Shown here: positions 59,073-64,000 of the stretch, one piece after another
Numbering within the stretch: position 1 is the first letter of the stretch
Layout: each line of letters begins with the position of its first letter
Translations under genes and position numbers: made by a program
Assembly: GCA_033763995.1 (NCBI GenBank)
Contig: JANRJL010000004.1
Location: forward strand, 62,001 to 126,000
From: GCA-2737725 sp033763995
GTDB lineage: Bacteria; Pseudomonadota; Alphaproteobacteria; Rhodospirillales; Rhodospirillaceae
Reading direction: 5' to 3'
Length of the DNA stretch: 64,000 nt
The notes under the pieces: generated by a model
What the model saw: the letters and a program-made list of their open reading frames with translations, nothing else
The model's database searches: none
Told to the model about the DNA's origin: nothing

Positions 59073-61724
59073 ATGCGGCACTGGACACCTCTAACCTTGG
59101 CGGTAGCGCTGGCGAGCGCGATGACGACATCCGCCATGGCGGCCCCGTTGTCGTATTTCCTCTCGCCCGAAAAGACCTACGATCCGGCGATTCCCACACC
59201 CGAGCACTACATCGCCCATGAAGTCGGCACGCGTGTCGTGCGGCCAGACCAGATCATCGGCTACGCGCAACTCTTGGACGCATTGTCGGACAAGGTGACC
59301 AGCGAGATCATCGGCTACAGCCACGAGCGCCGGCCGATCATCGCCCTGGTGATCACGGCCCCGGAGAATCACGCCAAGCTCGAAGACCTTCGCACCCGCC
59401 ATCTTAAACTCAGCGACCCGACCGCCGATGCAGAAATCGACGACGGCATGCCGGTCGTGACGTGGCTGGGCTTTGGCGTGCACGGCGATGAAGTCAGTTC
59501 GCTCGATGCCGGCATGCTGGCGATGTACGACCTTGTCGCCGCCACCGACGATGCCGCCACGGCGCAACGCAAGTCGAGCATCGTCGTGCTGCTGCCTTCG
59601 CTCAATCCCGACGGCTTCGGCCGTGCGTCGCAATGGATGAACATGAACGGGTCGTTGGTGCCGGTCACCGACGAGCAGCATCGCGAGCACAACCCGGGCT
59701 GGCCGCGCGGACGCGGCAATCATTACTGGTTCGACCTCAATCGCCAATGGGTGCTGCAAACTCAGCCCGAGCCGCAGGCCTGGCTGTCGATGTTCCAACG
59801 TTGGAAGCCCAACATCAGCGCGGACTTCCACGAGATGCCGGCGGATTCGACGTTTTTCTTCAGTCCCGGCATCGCCACGCAAGTGAATCCCTACATCAGC
59901 AAGGCGACGCGCGAGCTGCAAAGCCCCATCGCCGGGCGCTTCGCGGACACGCTCAATGCCGACCAGGATTTCTATTTCTCCGAGGAGTTTTTCGACGAGT
60001 TCAACCCCGCCATGGGCAGCACGTTCCCCGCCGTCAACGGAGCGGTCGGTTATCTGTTCGAGAACCGAGGCTTCAGTGGACGCGCGGTCGACAACGACAC
60101 CGGCATCGTCACGCTCGAATCGCGCATTCGCCGCCAATTCCGACTGGCCCAAGCCACCGTCGAGGCGGCGGTCGACAACCGAACCCGGCTCCTGGAGCAC
60201 CAAAAGAAATTCTACGAAGAGTCCATCGGCCTCGCGCGCGCCCAACGCAGCCAGGCCTATGTATTTTCCGCGCCGGGCGATCCGGCCAAGGCCCACGCGT
60301 TCAACGAGGTTCTCGGCCGTCACCACATTCGCGTTTTTCCCGCCACGCGCGACCTACGTGTGGGCGACAAGGTTTTTGCCGCCAACGACAGCTACATCGT
60401 GCCGGTGGTCCAGCCGCAATACCGGGTGATCCAGAACATCTTCGAGGCGCGCACGCAGTTCGATGATGTCGTGTTTTACGACGTCTCGACCTGGAACATG
60501 CCGCTGGCCTTTGGTCTCGAGGTTGCCGCGCTGCCGTCGGGGCCGGTCGACGCCATGGCCGGCCGCGTGGCCGAGAACAAATTCCCCACCGCCTTGCCGC
60601 CGCAGAAATCCGACTACGCCTATGCGTTCGAGTGGACCGGCCTCTACGCGCCGCGCGCGACCAATCGCATCCTATCCGCGGGCGGCCGCGCGCGCGTCGC
60701 CACGGCGAGTTTCCGGGGCGTAACCTCGAGCGGACCCAAGACCTTCGCGCCCGGCACCATCGTCGTGCCCGTGGGCGAGAACCAGGGCCTGTCGGGCGAG
60801 GCGTTGTTCGCGCTCATGAGCCGCATCGCGCGTGACGATGGCTTGGCGATTCACGCGCTGCCGACGGGGCGCACCGACCCCGGGCCCGACTTGGGCAGCA
60901 ACGCGGTGGTGCCCTTGCGCGCGCCCAAACCGTTGATCGTGACCGGCGATCCCATCCGTCAGTACGACGCGGGCGAACTCTGGTACCAACTCGACCAGAT
61001 GGCCGAGGTCGCGACCACGTTGCGCGATGTCGGCGCGCTGCGCAGCGCCGACCTCGCGCGTTACACGCACATCATTCTGCCCGACGGCAACTACGCAAGC
61101 CTGGGCGAGGACATGGCCAAGACGCTGGATGCGTGGGTGAAGGCGGGCGGCACGCTGATCGGCACCAAGCGCGGCGCGGTGTGGGCGGTGAAGAACAACT
61201 TCATCCAGGCCGAGGTGATCGACGACCGCGTCGATTCCGGCTTCGAGCCGCCGCCGCCGAAAGAAGGAAAAGGCGACGACAAGGCACCGCCGCCGCGCCA
61301 ATCCTTTGCGGCCAAGGAAGCCGCCGAGGCCGGCGACAAGATTCGCGGCACCATCTTCCAGGGCCAAGTGGACCGCGCCCATCCGATCGGTTTCGGCGGC
61401 GCTTCGCCGACGATGCCGGTGTTCCGCGATGCGCGCGTCATCCTCGGGCGGTCGAAGAATCCCTTCGCGACCGTGGTGGCCTACGCCGACGCGCCGCAGT
61501 TGGCGGGGTACGTCTCGGCGGAGAATTTGAAGAAACTCGCCGGGTCGGCGGCCGTCATCGCCGACCGGCGCGGCAAGGGCAGTGTGATCCTGTTCGCCGA
61601 CGATCCGGCCTTCCGCGCCTACTGGCACGGCACCACGAAGCTGTTCTTTAACGCGATCTTCTTTTCGACCGCCTTCATGGCCGAGGGCCAGCGCTTCGGC
61701 GAGAACGCCGATCACGAGCACTAG
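59073..61724 (+). CDS. Exported M14-family zinc carboxypeptidase
   Basis: This 883-residue protein has a signal peptide (LTLAVALASAMTTSAMAAP). The M14 domain carries zinc ligands His137 and Glu140 (VHGDE) and His253 (ADFHEM), with SLNPDGFGR, GNHYWFDLNRQW and the segment NRGFSGRAVDND. The C-terminal ~400 residues form a second region with a glutamine-amidotransferase-like look (ILPDGNYASLGEDMAKTLDAWVKAGGTLIGTKRG), as in several large bacterial M14 members. It would trim peptides in the periplasm or outside; pairing with the divergent TonB receptor suggests peptide uptake, by inference only. Confidence 0.9.
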   Translation: MRHWTPLTLAVALASAMTTSAMAAPLSYFLSPEKTYDPAIPTPEHYIAHEVGTRVVRPDQIIGYAQLLDALSDKVTSEIIGYSHERRPIIALVITAPENHAKLEDLRTRHLKLSDPTADAEIDDGMPVVTWLGFGVHGDEVSSLDAGMLAMYDLVAATDDAATAQRKSSIVVLLPSLNPDGFGRASQWMNMNGSLVPVTDEQHREHNPGWPRGRGNHYWFDLNRQWVLQTQPEPQAWLSMFQRWKPNISADFHEMPADSTFFFSPGIATQVNPYISKATRELQSPIAGRFADTLNADQDFYFSEEFFDEFNPAMGSTFPAVNGAVGYLFENRGFSGRAVDNDTGIVTLESRIRRQFRLAQATVEAAVDNRTRLLEHQKKFYEESIGLARAQRSQAYVFSAPGDPAKAHAFNEVLGRHHIRVFPATRDLRVGDKVFAANDSYIVPVVQPQYRVIQNIFEARTQFDDVVFYDVSTWNMPLAFGLEVAALPSGPVDAMAGRVAENKFPTALPPQKSDYAYAFEWTGLYAPRATNRILSAGGRARVATASFRGVTSSGPKTFAPGTIVVPVGENQGLSGEALFALMSRIARDDGLAIHALPTGRTDPGPDLGSNAVVPLRAPKPLIVTGDPIRQYDAGELWYQLDQMAEVATTLRDVGALRSADLARYTHIILPDGNYASLGEDMAKTLDAWVKAGGTLIGTKRGAVWAVKNNFIQAEVIDDRVDSGFEPPPPKEGKGDDKAPPPRQSFAAKEAAEAGDKIRGTIFQGQVDRAHPIGFGGASPTMPVFRDARVILGRSKNPFATVVAYADAPQLAGYVSAENLKKLAGSAAVIADRRGKGSVILFADDPAFRAYWHGTTKLFFNAIFFSTAFMAEGQRFGENADHEH

Positions 61725-61754
61725 TGTCAAATTCGGCCGAACCGAATCACCTAG
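61721..61754. repeat. Degenerate CTAG-bounded hairpin
   Basis: CTAG (61721-61724, containing the M14 stop codon) and CTAG (61751-61754) flank ATTCGG (61731-61736) and CCGAAT (61742-61747). The start CTAGTGTC matches the consensus left edge of copy 1 of the double hairpin. It may be a decayed single hairpin of that family. Confidence 0.4.
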
Positions 61755-61779
61755 CCTCATTAACTCGTTCTTTTTGGTC

Positions 61780-61836
61780 GCATTTCCACCGACTTGTTTT
61801 CTTGGGCCAACCGGTACCCACTTGTCGGGGAAATGC
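61780..61836. repeat. GCATTTCC palindrome
   Basis: Left arm GCATTTCC-a-CCGAC (61780-61793) pairs with GTCGG-GGAAATGC (61824-61836), one unpaired A. The inner part contains CCGGTACCCACTT, shared in outline with hairpin 2 in the SRAP gene and with 49907-49950. It lies between the convergent M14 peptidase and TRAP protein genes, where it may also terminate transcription. Confidence 0.75.
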
Positions 61837-61844
61837 TCTGGGAA

Positions 61845-62858
61845 TTATTTTGCTTCGCGCGCGGCGAAGGCCGCGCGGCCTTCTTGCACGGCGTCGTAGA
61901 GGCGCTGCGACTGCCCGCCGATGTCGGCGATGACCTTGGCCGCGATGCCCTCGGCGCCGGCGCGCCATGCGGCCATCTGCGCCGCGTCGGGCGTGTGGGG
62001 TGTGAACTTCAGTTCCGCCGCGCGCGCGAGACTGCCGGCCACCAGCGTGCGCAGCACGTCGCGGATTTCGGCGTTGGACGCGTAGGACTCGCGCACCACC
62101 GTGGAGAGATTCGGCGGCAAGTCGTCGAGCCATTTTTTGTTGGCGACGATGACGTTGCCCACCTGCGAGAAACCCACCAGCGTGTAGTGGGGCGCGTCGG
62201 ACACGATGCCGGTCTCGGCGTAGGCGATGGTCGGCGTCACGCCGCCGTCGATCAGGCCGGTTTGCAGCGCCGGAATGACGTCGGGGCTGGGCAGGTAAAT
62301 GACATCGGCCTTGAGCGCTTCGAGGTACAGCTTGGTGGCGATGTCCTGGGTGACTCGAATTCGAACCCCGCGAACGTCAGCGGGGCCGAGGATCGGATTT
62401 TTCGAGTAGATGTTCTGCGGCCCCAAATCCATCCAGCGCAGGGCCACCAGGCCTTTCTCGGCGGCCAGTTCGTTGACGCGCGGGATGACGAAATTGTCCA
62501 AGACGAAATCGGCTTGGTCGATGGAGTCATACAGGAACGGCGCGCTCAGCACGCCGACCTCGGGCATGACGCTGGACAGCACCAGGGTCGACAAGGAGGC
62601 GACGTGAATCCGCCCGCGGCGCAGCGCGGTCAGCACCTGCTCCTCCGACCCGCCCTCGCCGTGGATCAGCATGTTGGTGGTCAGCTCGCCGTTGCTGGCG
62701 CGTTTCAGCCGCGCGGCGAAGTCCTGGAACAGCCGCGCCCCCGGCGAGCCCGGAATCACGTAGGCGCCGATGGCGACTTCCGTGGCGGCGAGGGCAGGGC
62801 TCATTGCCAGGGCCAAAGGTGCTGCCAAAGCAAAACGTCGTGTGAGGTACGGTGTCAT
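61845..62858 (-). CDS. TRAP-transporter substrate-binding protein (DctP type)
   Basis: This 337-residue periplasmic binding protein has signal peptide RRFALAAPLALAMSPALAA. DctP features include GSPGARLFQDFAARLKRASNGELTTNML, VLTALRRGRIHVASLS, GPADVRGVRIRVTQDIATKLYLEAL (the conserved Arg that binds carboxylate) and PALQTGLIDGGVTPTIAYAETG. The partner membrane genes dctQ and dctM are absent from the window, so it is an orphan here. The ligand is probably an organic acid. Confidence 0.88.
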   Translation of the reverse strand: MTPYLTRRFALAAPLALAMSPALAATEVAIGAYVIPGSPGARLFQDFAARLKRASNGELTTNMLIHGEGGSEEQVLTALRRGRIHVASLSTLVLSSVMPEVGVLSAPFLYDSIDQADFVLDNFVIPRVNELAAEKGLVALRWMDLGPQNIYSKNPILGPADVRGVRIRVTQDIATKLYLEALKADVIYLPSPDVIPALQTGLIDGGVTPTIAYAETGIVSDAPHYTLVGFSQVGNVIVANKKWLDDLPPNLSTVVRESYASNAEIRDVLRTLVAGSLARAAELKFTPHTPDAAQMAAWRAGAEGIAAKVIADIGGQSQRLYDAVQEGRAAFAAREAK

Positions 62859-62914
62859 GAACTGAGTGTAGCCGCCGGTCCCTCAACTCGACCAGGGCTG
62901 AATCAAAAGCAACC

Positions 62915-64000
62915 TCAAAGCGCCAGCGAAAGTTGGTCCGAGGTTTGATCCACCGGCACGCGAAACTGCGTCGCGTCAAGGTGGTAGGTGCGCTCGTTCA
63001 GGCCCAGGCGCTTGCAGGCCAAGACAAAGCGTTGCCGGATCGCCTCGGCGATGGGACCCACACCGCTCATGCGCGTTCCCCACTCGGGGTCGTAGTCGCG
63101 GCCGTTGCGCATGGCGCGCACCAGGGTCATCACATGCTTGGCCCGCCCCGGCACGGCTGCCGTCAGCCATTCCTGGAACAGGTCGCGCACCTCCAGCGGC
63201 AGTTTCAGCACCACGTAGCCCGCTTCGCGTGCCCCGGCGTCGCGCGCGGCGGTCAGCACCTGTTCCATTTCGTGATCGTTCAGCCCCGGAATCACGGGCG
63301 CGAACATCACCGCCGTGGGAATGCCCGCGGCGCTGAGCTTGCGGATGGCCTCCAGGCGCCGCAAGGGCGTGGAGGCGCGCGGCTCCATCGTGCGCGCAAG
63401 GTCGCCGTCGAGCGTCGTCACCGACACGGCGACCTTCGCCAACTGTTTGGCCGCCATGGGCGCCAAGATGTCGATGTCGCGCGCGATCAGCGCCGACTTG
63501 GTGACGATGCCGACGGGATGGTTGAACCGCGCCAGCACCTCAAGCACTCCGCGCGTGACTTGGTACTTGCGCTCGACCGGTTGGTAGGGATCGGTGTTGG
63601 TGCCCATGGCCATGGTGCGGCACTGATAGCCGCGCGCGCGCAAGGCCTTGTCGAGCAGCGTCGGCGCCTCGGGCTTCATGTAGATCTTGCTCTCGAAGTC
63701 GAGCCCCGGCGACAGGCCAAGCCAGGCGTGCGTGGGCCGCGCGAAGCAATAGGTGCAGCCGTGCTCGCAGCCGCGATAGGGATTGATCGAGCGGTCGAAG
63801 GGAATGTCGGGCGATTGATTGCGCGCGATGATGCTGCGGCTCGCGTCCTTCAGCACCTGCGTGCGCAGCGGCGGGGGTGGGGCGTCGAGGTTGTCCCAGC
63901 CGTCATCGAGACTTTGGCGATGCTCGCGCTCGTAGCGCCCCGAGGGGTTGCCCACCACGCCGCGCCCGCGCCGGGCGTCGGGGTGCGCGCCGTGGGTGCC
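62915..64000 (-). CDS. PA0069-family radical SAM protein (5' end beyond window)
   Basis: The frame is open to the right edge, so the start is missing; at least 361 residues are present. The [4Fe-4S] motif is YRGCEHGCTYCFARPTH (CxxxCxxC). RGRG before VVGNPSGRYE, and MAMGTNTDPYQPVERKYQVTRGVLEVLARFNHPVGIVTKSALI, are characteristic of the PA0069/SplB-like group. AGYVVLKLPLEVRDLFQEWL and RNGRDYDPEWG follow. The reaction is unknown; resemblance to spore photoproduct lyase hints at a nucleic-acid substrate, but that is not established. Confidence 0.9.
   Translation of the reverse strand, partial: GTHGAHPDARRGRGVVGNPSGRYEREHRQSLDDGWDNLDAPPPPLRTQVLKDASRSIIARNQSPDIPFDRSINPYRGCEHGCTYCFARPTHAWLGLSPGLDFESKIYMKPEAPTLLDKALRARGYQCRTMAMGTNTDPYQPVERKYQVTRGVLEVLARFNHPVGIVTKSALIARDIDILAPMAAKQLAKVAVSVTTLDGDLARTMEPRASTPLRRLEAIRKLSAAGIPTAVMFAPVIPGLNDHEMEQVLTAARDAGAREAGYVVLKLPLEVRDLFQEWLTAAVPGRAKHVMTLVRAMRNGRDYDPEWGTRMSGVGPIAEAIRQRFVLACKRLGLNERTYHLDATQFRVPVDQTSDQLSLAL

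Noticed and set aside
1..64000. tRNA, rRNA or known riboswitch
   Set aside because: Read through by eye for cloverleaf TTCGA loops and classic aptamer cores; none convincing. A covariance-model scan would be decisive.

Overview
This is a GC-rich chromosomal segment from an alphaproteobacterium. No rRNA, tRNA, phage or IS transposase gene was recognised. The assignment rests on lineage-typical gene blocks: mrp-hflK-hflC-degP, holC-ndk, purN/purM-DUF2066-hdaA-ppk-ppx-rnd-aspS, and hdaH-xseB-ispA-dxs-tlyA. The alphaproteobacterial families HdaA and EipB (DUF1849) and dispersed RIME-like palindromes agree. The order within the class cannot be fixed from this window.

Layout. 1-0.9 kb: tail of an unknown gene and a RelE/XRE toxin-antitoxin (TA) module with a palindromic operator. 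0.9-8.5 kb: mrp facing hflKC, then an insertion (cytosolic double-PAS chemoreceptor, truncated globin, small unknown protein) before degP. 8.5-20.3 kb: holC, ndk, purN, purM, DUF2066, hdaA, sixA, ppk, ppx, nitrilase, rnd; a 268-bp nested foldback element precedes ppk. 20.4-25.7 kb: exported amidase, higBA, cytochrome b561, an apparently exported HutX-like haem protein, dinJ-yafQ, and 850 bp of palindrome-rich non-coding DNA. 25.7-31.3 kb: aspS, a diguanylate cyclase, two tandem EipB paralogues, a Mak-type ROK kinase. 31.4-37.3 kb: a double-hairpin repeat, a persulfide-dioxygenase-like protein, and the hdaH-xseB-ispA-dxs-tlyA run (isoprenoid precursor supply). 37.3-44 kb: parDE, sppA, aroC, fabI, a YihY membrane protein and a PIN-toxin module. 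44-48.8 kb: surface lipoprotein behind a 13-bp tandem repeat, pdxH with a cation-efflux gene, a second double-hairpin repeat, a universal stress protein, a broken SRAP gene and a TPR protein. 48.9-64 kb: mostly envelope and accessory genes (PhzF, CpcT/CpeT-like, PadR with partner, amidase, serine hydrolase, DUF1838, TonB receptor, M14 peptidase, orphan TRAP binding protein, radical SAM protein).

The most unusual content is not protein coding. At least three families of inverted repeats are scattered between, and once inside, genes. (i) Two CTAG-bounded double hairpins at 31392-31556 and 46419-46586 have different stem sequences, yet substitutions in the well-aligned stem are compensated on both arms. 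(ii) GCATTTTC-type palindromes include one that sits in frame inside the SRAP gene and adds 38 codons. (iii) Three REP-like pairs of CCTGGG hairpins. Added to these are a foldback element and a 58-bp tandem array that reads as a row of intrinsic terminators behind the TonB receptor gene. Five type II TA modules lie in the same 64 kb. Together they suggest a chromosome shaped by small non-autonomous palindromic elements and addiction modules placed between otherwise conserved housekeeping operons.
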